Source: Setomelanomma holmii
Lineage: Eukaryota; Ascomycota; Dothideomycetes; Pleosporales; Phaeosphaeriaceae
NCBI GenBank assembly: GCA_010015745.1
Contig: ML978340.1
Location: 1-39,671, forward strand
Direction: 5' to 3'
DNA length: 39,671 nucleotides
Both the position numbers and the translations under genes were made by a program. Positions 10,438-20,675 of this stretch are shown piece by piece; the stretch's first letter is position 1; each line of letters starts with the position of its first letter. The notes under the pieces are model-generated. The model did no database searches. It was not told where the DNA came from and saw only the letters and a program-made list of their open reading frames with translations.

Positions 10438-12077
10438 TCAATTCCTAACACTCCACACCGCTAACCTTCCAATCTCGTCTTCCAAACACAGCGCAAACCC
10501 CATCGTAACGCGCAGCAGCAACAGGCGCTGTTCCAGATACTTGAGCACGTCGACCTGCGTCTCGACGAGTTGAGCGGCGGAGCGACCGAGTAATTGCTCC
10601 CACGCGTGGTCGGACAGGATGAGTTTGCCCGTGGCGATTTGGCCTGTTTCGTCGATTATAGGGCCGAGCTGTAGAAATGCATATACTCGATTAGCCCATA
10701 AGCATAAACATCGAGTACGAAGTGAAGTGAGTAGAGTAGAGTTGAGAAGTGAAGCAGACTCACAATCCTGGGATTAATCCTCAATTCCACCACTCCCTCA
10801 CACTGCTTACACTCCGCCCGAACCCTGTTCGCAAACACCGGGATCCCACACCTCCCGCACTCATTTCCCATGAGCATGTTACGTTTGAACGGGCCTACGA
10901 TATTCAGTCCTGTAAGTACGACAGATATGTATCCGATAAGTTTCTCGCGCGGATTCGTGCGCGCAAAGTCGTCGATGTCTGCGAGCGTGTGTAATGCCCT
11001 GATTGGTGCGCTGTCGAAGTGCGATACATTGATGTCCGGGAAAGGCGGGTTGACGTGTTCCTTTTTCGTGAGGCGTTGTGCGAGGGTGCGCAGACGGCGC
11101 GCGTCGGACATGTCTGGGTCGATGTCTGCGCGGGAGTTTGCGTTGAGGGTGAGTTTGGCGGATTTTTCGATGCGCCATCCTGGGTTTGAAATGAGGAGGA
11201 CGGTTTTGGAGGGCGTGAAGGATGACGCGGAGTCGCAGAGGACCCCGTAGAGGGTGAGGGAGGCGTCTGCTGTGTCGTCAAAAATGCCGAGGGAGAGGAG
11301 TTCGGAGGTTGTAGAGTTGCGGTTGATGACTGTTATTGATGTGTTAGCAGTGGAGCAGGATTGGGATGATGGAAACAGGGTAGGTGTGGTATACATTTCT
11401 TCCTTGCTCCGATGCTCTTGACGCAGACGAGTAGCTTCACCTCATCGACATCATACCCTCCATCCGTGAAGCTCTTCAGCGTCATCAACCCCATCAGCGC
11501 CCTTGAATCTTTACAATTGAATGGCCTCTTGAACTGGGTCCCAACATCGCTACTCTCATGCACCATGAAGTGACAGTTCCTCTCACCCTCAGGGAACATA
11601 CTGGTGAACAGCGGTGCATTATTCGGCGCCAGATTGTTGTACTCAGAGCTGTTGCTTACGTGCACAGTCCACACCGTCACGAGTCGGCCCAGACGGATCT
11701 TGTAGATTGTGTTGGCATACCAGAGACGCACTGTCAGGACCCCGGTGTTGTCGGCGAGTAGGATCTTGAGGTAGCCTTGCGCTGCTTTGTGCTGCTTGCT
11801 CGGTTTGGCGACGTTGTAGTAGTTGACGATGCGGCCCATGACCGTGAGGTTGCGAGGACCGGGTTCCAGCGTGCCGATGTCAGTTTCTTCATAGTCAAGA
11901 GTGGGCTGGAAATGATCAGCCTGGCTTTAGTGAGATGAGGATCATACCCACTATCCAAGGAGTTGATGCAGATGCGCCGCCCGGGTGCAATGCTGCCTGT
12001 ACCTCTTCGGCAGTGAAGCCGTCGCTGTTCTTCGTGGGTGAAGAAGTGAAGAACGATTGAATTGAGGACTCTGGCAT
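10438..12077 (-). CDS. OB-fold nucleic-acid-binding protein (RPA1/MEIOB-like)
   Basis: A predicted single-strand nucleic-acid-binding protein. Four exons (12077-11952, 11905-11395, 11329-10764, 10668-10438; introns of 46, 65 and 95 bp) close in frame to 477 residues. After the N-terminal 45 residues come OB-fold-like stretches (for example GYLKILLADNTGVLTVRLWY and LGIFDDTADASLTLYG), then a four-cysteine zinc-ribbon pattern at Cys370, Cys373, Cys386 and Cys389. That arrangement, OB folds with a CxxC...CxxC insert, recalls the large subunit of replication protein A and its meiotic relative MEIOB. Residues 3-10 (ESSIQSFF) resemble a PCNA-interacting box with Glu in place of the first Gln. The start at 12077 is preferred over an in-frame ATG at 12167, because the upstream duplicate preserves the same initiation context. 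The exact orthologue is unknown to me; a role in replication, repair or meiosis is inference. Confidence 0.8.
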
Positions 12078-12157
12078 GATGGGCGTTTTTCGTGTTGCAG
12101 ATCCTCTATCATTAAGAAGGGTGGAGGTTAGGTGAGAGAATGCATCGTGCCTTCCAG
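12020..12157 (-). repeat. Parental copy of duplicated OB-fold gene 5' end
   Basis: Covers the start codon and first about 19 codons of the OB-fold gene plus about 80 bp of leader. It is about 80% identical to 12323-12464 over the best 80 bp; the shared block includes a distal ATCGTGCCTTCCA about 70 bp upstream of the ATG. Confidence 0.7.
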
Positions 12158-12322
12158 GAAACTCCATGGGTACTGGGTATTAGCAGGTACGATTCTCAAG
12201 CCCCCGTCTAACAACTTCTTCACTGGCCTCCTACATTTCCCAAATGTCTATGCCACTCACCCCATCATCTCAAAGCCCTTCCGCTTGTCGTCATTCTCCG
12301 CCTCGAGACCGCCCATCATCCC

Positions 12323-12464
12323 TCATCGCTGTTCTTCGAAGGCGAAGAAGTAAAGAACGACTGTATTGAGAACCCTAGCATGACGGGTACTTTTCGCGTT
12401 GTACATCTAGGTGTCGGTGCACTTGGCGTGAAGACTCAAGAGACGAAGGATCGTGCCTTCCACA
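12323..12464 (-). pseudogene. Partial duplicate of the OB-fold gene 5' end
   Basis: A second, truncated copy of the leader and first coding residues of the adjacent OB-fold gene, about 300 bp upstream and in the same orientation. Its ATG (12381-12379) opens a 21-codon frame, MLGFSIQSFFTSSPSKNSDE, then Gly and a TGA. It keeps SIQSFFTSSP and KNSD of the parental protein, and most differences at DNA level are transitions. No OB-fold sequence follows, so it is not a functional second gene; it could at most act as an upstream ORF if the transcript starts above it. Confidence 0.7.
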
Positions 12465-12784
12465 AAAGTAGCTGGGTCTTGCAAAGCAGCAGGCACGACC
12501 TTTCTGCACCTGCCCAGCGTCCGGACAGATGTGCAAAACATGCTGCATCACCTGCTGTTATTGATCGACACCTGAGCGTAGACAAAGTTAGTATGAAGTA
12601 GAACATTTACATTCATCGAAACTAGCAAAACAAGACAAAACAAGACAGCGATGGATCAGAATGGTATATCGTCTCGTCCAGGTCCCTTGCACCCGAACAC
12701 CCGTGATGCAAATGCGTGCAAGCCATGCCGCCCATAAGAACGCCACATATATCATTCTCATAACATTGCAACAAAGAGACTCTT

Positions 12785-14569
12785 TCATTGTTCGCCCAGC
12801 ACTCCTGCCAACCCTCTGAGCACATCTCCGACACCGATGCCATCGGCACCTACTCGTTCTTTCACGTCGCGATCCCGCTCTTCCAGGCGCTTGCTTGCCG
12901 TGCCCAGTACCCGATCTGATACACGCTCTGCGGTGTTGCGGTACTGCTCTATCTTGTGTACACCATCTGCGAACAAGTCAATGTGTGGTTCGAGAGACTG
13001 ACTGAGCTTTGTGAGGTGTAACTGTAGAGCCGTGGGTGTCGTGAAAGTGAACGCCGAAGCGGGTAGTTGATTCACTTCTTGAGTGTCTGGCGGTGTGGGC
13101 TGTTGTGTCGGTACTTGTAATGCAGAGAGTATGGCGGCTTGTTCAGGGTCGAGGAGAGAAGCGTCGATTTCGGAGAAGGCTGGTGTGTGCGCAGTCTTTG
13201 ACGGTGCTGGTGGTGGAGGCATGGATGTTGAAGCAGCTGCCAAGGCTTCCCATGCTGCCTTTTCTTCCTCGAGGCTATTGCAAAATCAGCGTTGTGGTTA
13301 GGTGCATACAAAAAAGGTCCACGCACCGCTTGACCTCTTCTTCCAGTTCCTGTAGTGTCGCTCTGTTCTTCTCGTTTTGTGGATTTGGCTTCTTGACCAC
13401 AGGCGGTGGCGCAGTCTCTTCCTGTAGGATAGTCAGCTTTGAAGACTTTCGTGCATCTTGTTCGTCTTGCATACCCTACTGAACCAATCTGAAAGCTCTG
13501 GCTTGCTTGCAAAGTCGTCGATGAGCTCCTGCTGTATCGCCCGCGCGGCCATGATCGCATTCGCATTCTTAACGTCGCCTGAAGGCTTCTCTGGCAGTGC
13601 TCGCGAGCCGCACCATGTGAGAAGCTGCTTCATTCGCCGGGGTTCGGGGAGACTTTGTTCGATGTACTTGTAAAAGTCTTGAGCCTCGACTTCGGAGTGT
13701 GGTAAAGCTATCGAGTATTAGCATTCGCGAACGCCAATTGCGCGTGCTGCACGAGCAATGACGCATCACCCGCAATATCTAGACTTACCATTTGACATAC
13801 CGCTGTCAATAAGCGAACTCGCCCTCCGCCCTCGCAAGCCCGTGCTACTCCTTCTGTGCCCATCCTTACTCCCTTTCCGCATTTCCTTGTTGCGCGTTAT
13901 GACTGGGGTATCCGCAAAGGGTAGCATGATTCTCTGCGCGTTCGGATCGCGCTTCTTCGCGACCGTGAGCTCATTTTGTGTGGGAGTTTTCACGCCAACA
14001 AGCCCATTTGTTGGCTCTTGCTGCGCTTCTGGTGCGGGCGTGATCTGCTTGCGCCTTTCCTTCTCGACAGGCGCGGTCTTCTTTGCGCGTTTTGCCACAG
14101 GAGCCTCGGTAGACTTGGGGCGTACTTCGAGTTGCTCTTTGTCGCCAGAAAGACGCGTCGAGCGTCGGCGTTTCTGTGTGTCTGACAATTCTGGGTCTAT
14201 TGCAGCGATTGATGCCTTCTTCCGCCGTGCAGTAGGTTTCGCAGGTAAGGCATCTTGGGAGCGCGCGGACTTTGCTGGCGGTTCTTCAGGTATTGGCTCT
14301 GGTGCTGGCGCAGCTTGCGCCTTCGTGGTTCTCTTCGAGATGCGGCGCGAGAATTGGAAGCCATCATCGTCCTCGTCGTATGCTGCCTTGGCTGGCTTCT
14401 TTGCCGTACCAGCCTTCTTGCCTGTCCCGTTCATCTCTGTCTTCGGTCGCTTGGGCGCCGGCGCATCATCATCGTCAAAGGCTTGCTTTACGCTTCTTCG
14501 TCGCGTCGTGGGTCGATTTGCGGCCATAGGAAGCGATTGAAGAGGAGAGCGCGCGAAAATGGTTGTCAT
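12785..14569 (-). CDS. mis13: Kinetochore MIS12-complex subunit Mis13/Dsn1
   Basis: A subunit of the Mis12/MIND complex linking inner centromere proteins to the Ndc80 complex at kinetochores. Four exons (14569-13789, 13707-13475, 13421-13327, 13274-12785; introns of 81, 53 and 52 bp) close to 532 residues. The first about 230 residues are basic, low complexity and rich in Lys/Arg/Pro, with nuclear-localisation-like clusters. The Mis12-Mtw1/Dsn1 family core begins at RRSSTGLRGRRASSLID, followed by SEVEAQDFYKYIEQSLPEP and MKQLLTWCGSRALPEKPSGD. A short coiled-coil region (LQELEEEVKR..LEEEKAAWEAL) and a C-terminal helical segment complete it. The RRxS sites in the core resemble Aurora B sites known to regulate Dsn1 in yeast and animals; their use here is inference. 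The start could alternatively be the ATG at 14527. Confidence 0.9.
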
Positions 14570-15329
14570 GAGTCCGGTTGCCGTGGTTGTCGTGAGTGTT
14601 GGTGTTGGCGGGCTCGTTCAAAGCGCGTGCATTGGCACGACAACGGGCGATTTGGCAATGTGCGCGTGCAATTCGGTCCTGCCGCGATACAGTATGCTTG
14701 CGGTATTCGTAGGTGTCGTAATGATTCGTGCGATAATGCGAATATTTGTGGGCGCGGCGACAGTGAGGGATCGTGGCACAGGAGCAGGGAAGTGGTGGGT
14801 GCGGTGGCTCCTGCTCGTCCGTGATGAGCGGGCAGGTAAACAAACCACAAAGCACTAAGCCTAATCTGGACGGCCACATGACCTCACCACGCAACCCATT
14901 TCTACCGCTACTGAGACTTCAAGTGGCAGGACAATTCCCAGGCTACGCGTCAAATAAGTTGGCTATGGTGCACCCGAGGATCTTTGAAGACGCTTAAAAG
15001 CTATGCAGGCCTCTGTTCAAAGATAGGTGCGGGAATCCAGTCGGCTTTTGTTTGTTGCGTTGGGCAGAATAGTCACGGAGCAACTAAGGTAGAGATGTCT
15101 TGTTGAAGGTCTCAGGAGCCAGATTGCTCAACATATATAGGTGATACAACCACGAAGTCCTCATTGTCGAACCGAATCCGCTGCAAAACGCCTGAGAAGA
15201 AGCAGCACTCAAGCTGCTAGTCCATATGCTCTCGTGCCATCATCAACTCATTTCAAGGATGTCGCCTTATCCAAGTCGAAGCCGCCTTTTGTGTATCCAT
15301 ATCCCATGCTTACATATCCGTTACTATTT
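14570..15329. other. Promoter region of mis13 and 3' region of PSD2
   Basis: About 0.76 kb between two minus-strand genes. The left part should contain the mis13 promoter. It carries ORFs on both strands (for example 14559-14858), which look like chance frames in GC-rich sequence. No TATA box or other element was confidently seen. Confidence 0.45.
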
Positions 15330-18300
15330 CTACATTCCAGCACCTGGCATTGGTCCTGTCACGCCTTCAGGTGCGAGACTACCCTCGATGCGCCGCTTGG
15401 CGTGCTGCTTTTCCTCCATGGTCGGGTTGTCTTTGCGCATATCAGGAAGATGCGCTCCTCGGTTGGGGCTGTGACCGATGGACATGCCAACGCGAATCTG
15501 ACATAAAGTTAGTTGTGATTAGGCTTTCCTATGAACTGAGACTCACCAAGGTTTCCAGTGCGGAGTTGGAGTTGTCGACGAGATCGTCGTCATAATTCAT
15601 CTGTCCAGGTTCAAAAAGCAGGAGAAGAGTACTGCCACCGAACTTGAAGTATCCGAGTTCTTCTGCACGTTTGACATGGTCGCCCTTCTTGCGTGTAATG
15701 ACCGTGCTGCCGACCATCATGGCACCAATGCAGATCACCATGACGCGTCCGTGTGAAACAGAGTCGATAGGGCACAGAACACGAACGTTCTCGCCATAGA
15801 CATCAAGAGCCGAACGAATAGCCATGGGGTTGACAGTATAGTACTCTCCCTCGATGAGCTTGGGTTCGTCGAGGACGCCGTCAACTGGAATGTGAAAGCG
15901 GTGGTAATCTTGCGGCGCAAGACGGAAAATGCCCAAGGATCCCCCGTGGTAACGCTTGGCGTCCTGAGGATAAGCATCACCAAGCAGTCTCTCCACGGTG
16001 AACTCTCGCCCCTTGACCCAGATGGCTTGTGCAGAGTCGATAGTATTAAACACAACAGAACGACAGTCGGCCGGCGAGACAATAACGCGCGAATCGTCGG
16101 GTGCGGAGCAAGGTCGCGCATCCGGTTTCAGTGCTCGATAGAAGAATTCGTTGAAGCTCTTGAAGTCGGATGTTGGAAGCAGGACTTCAGTCATATCAAG
16201 CTGGTGGAATGCGATGAAGGGCTGAATCTCCGCGGCTGAGGCTGGGTCGTCGTACTTCTTTCCTTGCTTGAAGCTGAGCGACTTCAGCAGCTTGCGAATC
16301 CTCTTCTTCTCCATGTTGCTCGATTTGAGACCCTTGTAGAGCAATCGAATACCCAGCCGCACGTATACACTCATGCGTTCCTCATTGATCTGACCAGTGA
16401 GACGATCTTGAACAAGAATGTTGGCAGAGTTGGCCCCAAGCTTGTAGCCTCCGTACGAAATCTTGGTGATGACCTTGGAGTACCACTTGCGCTGGGCTTG
16501 GCTAGATGTGACGAAGCCAGCCATGACAATGTTGTTGACTTGTCTCCAATCTTGGCTGGCGCATGTAGCAATATGGGTGATGATGTTAGCATCCGATCGC
16601 TTGTTCAGCTTAGGTTGATGGCAAATGGGACACTCGCGGATTTCGATGACGTGCTCCTCCTTGCTGTCGTCCGCAAGATCATCGATTTGGATATGGTCGC
16701 CTTCCACGCCCGATTGGCCGAGGGTGTCAGTCTCGAGCACAGGAATTGAAGCGGAGGACTCGTTCTTGTTGATTGGTGTCAGGGAGCCTGAAGCGGAGGG
16801 CGTTTGCAACCCAGGTGTGAAGAAGCCACTTGCAGAGGCACTGCTGTGTGACTTGTACTCGGTCGCTTGCAATTGGTCTTCGAGACAGATGACAGCTTCG
16901 TCAAAAGTCAGAAGTTCTTCGCCGTTGTGATGTGCCATGAAGCGGCTGAAGAATCCATCGATGGTCTTCTCATGAAGGGTCGACCCCAATGTGTCCAGCA
17001 TAGTGGTGAGCTCAACTTTGTCGATCAGACCACTGTCGTCGGCATCGTATTGCTTGAGCATAGCTCTCCAGAATTGTTGTCGTAGGGCAGTGTATGGAAG
17101 ATATTTAGCCCGAATGTAGAGCGTCGGGCTGTGCTTGTCCTCCCATCTCTCCTTGTGTTTCATCTCCAATGGAAGAGTGTACATCTTCAGGTCCTGATCG
17201 TCGACTGCCATCGGATCTGCAACCACTCCCGTTCCTGGTGTGAGGTTGCCGTTCGAGTCCGAAGGTGCGCTTGTTGGTGCTGGAGTGAACGGTGCGCCAT
17301 GGTCTTTGACAGAAAGCGAGCTGGAGGAGTTCTCTTTCTTCAACCCTGGCCGGCCTAGACGAGACAGACTGTGAGAGGATGAAGATCGCGACATTGGCAA
17401 GCGGAAGCGGGATCGCCTGGCTTCTGAAGATGAAGAAATGCCTGGCGAATCTGATGGCTCAGGGAGCCTGTAAAGACCTGTCTCTGGGTCCGCTTGTGGA
17501 GCAACAGACACAGCCTTTTCGAGGGGAAAACTGACTGTGCCGACATAGTCGTTGCCAGAGAACTTGTCTTTGTCGATGACTGTGAAGCTGGCTGAGTAGT
17601 TGACTTCGTGGCGGAGGACTTGGAACACGAGCTTCTCGTCGAAAACGGGGTTGAGATTGTGGCTGACGGTCTTGGTGCGGTACGTCTTCTTGCCGAGCGA
17701 GGTCACGACGAATGGATCCATGTCGAACGAGGTTCGCGTCACTGCCAAACCATGAGCTTGTGAAATTGACAAGTACTGAGGAGATAGTTACCATTCTTCT
17801 CAGGCGGTAGATCAGTGATCTTGGAGATCTCGAGGAAGAGAACGCCTGCGACGTCGCCATTGCTTGAGTACTCGTATCCACTGATCTGCTTGGCCTTCTT
17901 CTTCAGCCTGGCCATCCTGAGCCGCTTCTGTCGCTTCTCCCTCTTCTCCGCCTTCTTCGACTCATCCTGCGCTTCATCTGAGCTCTCTTCGTCCTCTACG
18001 TCTGTGTTGTTGCTGTCGGCGCGCAGGAGGAGCTCAGCCTCTTCCTCGTCCGGGCTGGGGACGCTGGCGGCGATGGCGAGGAACTTGTCCAGGATCGTGT
18101 TCGGCGAGGCGTAAGGGTCGCTCGTGTCGACGAGGGAGAACTGGATCTGAATCTCACCAGACACGACCGACTTCTTCTTGCCTGTGCGGCGCGACGAGAG
18201 CGGGAACCACCGAGGCTCCTGCTGGGGCTTGGCGTTCAGGAACTGGTCCTCGAGTATGACGTCAAACTCGCCCATGTAGTCCTTGCCAAAGCGGTCCTTG

Positions 18301-18794
18301 TCCCAGCAGCAGACCTCGAGCAGGAGGCTCTGCTCGCCAACAATGGGCAAGTCGACAATGGTGTTCCATTCCGGGTTCAGCGTCTTGTTGATGGTAGGCG
18401 TGGCTTCCTTCGCATCGCCCAGGGAAAGAACGAGGTACTACCACACCGTCAGCTCCACGCAATTGCACTCCCTCCAGCAGTATCTCTGCACTGCCAGAGC
18501 TGCAGCGAGACTCACCGGGTCTGAGGTGCCGCTGCGGTCCTTTGCAGCGAGGTTCCTGCCCTGCAGCGCGCGTCAGCTAGCTCTCCTCCGCGGGGACACA
18601 GTACACCTCCCACGCACCTTGAGCACATTCGCCCTCAGCACCAGGCCGGGCTTTGACTGTTCCATGTTGCGCTTCGGGCTGCCCTGGCGGCTCGTAGGTA
18701 CACTGGTAGGCGTCGAGTTGTGTCCGTTGGTGGTGTTGGCCTGCTTGAAGCGGGTGGGGAGCGAGAGTTTGCTGGTGAATGGAGGGCGCGGCAT
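15330..18794 (-). CDS. PSD2: Phosphatidylserine decarboxylase, C2-domain type (Psd2)
   Basis: Decarboxylates phosphatidylserine to phosphatidylethanolamine. Psd2-type enzymes work in the Golgi/endosome system, unlike mitochondrial Psd1. Five exons (18794-18618, 18560-18516, 18437-17792, 17741-15547, 15497-15330; introns of 57, 78, 50 and 49 bp) close to 1076 residues. Order: a C2 domain from about residue 48 (KPGLVLRANVLKGRNLAAKD, SDPYLVLSLG); a charged Lys/Glu linker; a second C2 from about 268 (GVLFLEISKITDLP, DMDPFVVTSLGKKT); an EF-hand-like loop DADDSGLIDKVE near 522-533; a C-x2-C-x15-H-x3-C cluster at 660-683; then the decarboxylase. Catalytic features are the DYHRFHIPVDG histidine region and the self-cleavage motif GGST at about 991-994, where Ser becomes the pyruvoyl group. 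The second exon is only 45 bp. Everything needed for activity is visible. Confidence 0.95.
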
Positions 18795-20675
18795 ATTGGC
18801 TAATGGCTCGCTTCCTACGTCGATTGCATGCGCCGCCCGTGGCTATGCGGAACCTGCTGGCTGAGCTGCCGTAGCCAAGATTGCTTGATGTGTCGCGCGC
18901 CGATGGGCAGTCTTGTTGATCAATGCACGCAGAATTGCCGTCTAGGGTATCATGGGGCGTCGGGGAGGTCTAGCAGAGGTGTATAGGGTTGCGCGGCTGA
19001 CGCTTCGGATGGAGAGTGAATTGGGGGCCGCACGCGAGCTGAGTGCTAAGGCACAGCACTGGCAGGAGACGCTCTGGCTTTTGATGGCGCAAGTGCCTGG
19101 CCTGCTCGGAAGGTGCGGCTGGCATGTGCGTCCTCAAGATGAAGACGCAGGCACTTAATGATCGACGACAATGCCCACCCAGGCTTATCGACGAATGCGG
19201 CCACTCACCATCTTGTTCTTGCTCAGCTATCCACCGCATATATATAGCACCGAGCCTGCCTCAACAGTGTCGTGTGGCCCATGCCGCAAAGATGAGTGAA
19301 CCTGCTTGCTGCACAGATTGCCCTGGTGCCGTCAAACGACCACGTCTCTGCATTATCGACACGAGCGACCCCAATCTCGCCATTGTACTACCCCATATCA
19401 CACTTCGTTCCCCAGGTACTTGCGCGCGTGTCGCACTGAGCCATCAATTGCGACACTCGTCTTTGGCTGAAAATGCCGCATCGCCATGGGAGCTTCTTTG
19501 TCCAACAAGCTCAACGGCGTATCCGTAGCGGTGACATTGCTCCTTCGAGCATTACCGCATTTGTTATCTGGAGTCTAGAGCCCTACGCGAGCACTTCCAA
19601 GCTTGTCTAGCCGCATGCTCTCTACCCTCATGTACTCGGTGGTCACCTTCCACCTTTAGCGGGGCATCGTCGAAGGATTACTCTGCGCTGCCTTCTAAAG
19701 CAAACGCTTTCCTTCTGCGGCAGTTGTCTCATACATGTACGGGGCTCCAGTGTAACGAGGCGAGACGCAGTACCGCCACGGTAAGGTTCCGGATGGCCTC
19801 AGGCCTCCATGTCTATCACTATCTCCTTATTCGTCAAGTTCCTCATCGCGATACACGGCGAAACCCCTTGCATCATACAATCAAGTCACCACTTTATGAC
19901 GTTCCAAGTTTCGAGCTACTACGTACGACAGCTGCCAAAGCTGCCCACCCGCCCATAAACCACGCAATGAGCTTGGTGGGGCTTGTCGCTACCGAACGTG
20001 CCGGCAACGAACCAGAGTTGTTCCTTACAACGACTTTCACGTCATCCTACACCAACACTACTCTCCAACACGCTGGTCCGGGTGCAAGCCGCGCCGTCTC
20101 CCGTATCTTGGGATGTGACGTGAGGAGAGGGGTATGGACGATACCCGGATGAGGTTGAGAACCAGTCTTCCATTACCTTATTCACAAGGTAAGCTCTGCA
20201 ACCACCCTCTTCTACCAGCGGGTTTTGGTTTCTCAGCAAGGACTAGCTTCCCTCCCTACCTTTGCGAAGTCAAGTTGGCTCATATCTGCACATTCACTTT
20301 CCGAGCTTTATGGGCTTTATGGGCTTATGTGCTGCGAGTCCAAGCTGCACTCACGATGTTCCGCATGGCACACGCATAGACTAAAGTCTACGAAAAGTCG
20401 AAAAGCATAATCTCAACTCGTTCATCCAGAATCGAAAGAATCGTGAAAGGCTGCCTATCAAATACGCTTAGGCGTCTTCGCACGGTGCTTATTGTTAAGT
20501 GTGCTGTGGCTGCAACAATTAGGAGGTGGCTTGGGTGCAAGGATCGACTTCCGTAGCCTCTTTTCTTTTGCAAAATATCTATAACTACAGGTACCTTTGC
20601 TGTCCCCTCGGTTTGTACCAACTCTTACTTGTTTTCTCTCATACTACAAGACACATATTGGCGATTCACGACTTC
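18795..20675. other. Intergenic region, no confident gene
   Basis: About 1.9 kb divergent between PSD2 and the membrane-protein gene. The PSD2 promoter should be at the left end. A TATATATA run at about 19239-19246 lies about 50 bp before an ATG at 19292, which opens a 78-codon Cys-containing frame (MSEPACCTDC...). I recognise no domain in that frame and do not call it. The remainder to 20.6 kb shows only short unconnected ORFs. Confidence 0.4.

Noticed and set aside
12132..12353. Plus-strand ORF over the duplicated 5' end of the OB-fold gene
   Set aside because: It lies antisense to the duplicate and has no domain. The similarity between the two copies follows the minus-strand start codon.
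13758..14824. Plus-strand ORFs of 260 and 189 codons opposite mis13
   Set aside because: The opposite strand carries a convincing Mis13 protein with closing introns. The plus frames are Ser/Arg/Cys-rich shadows.
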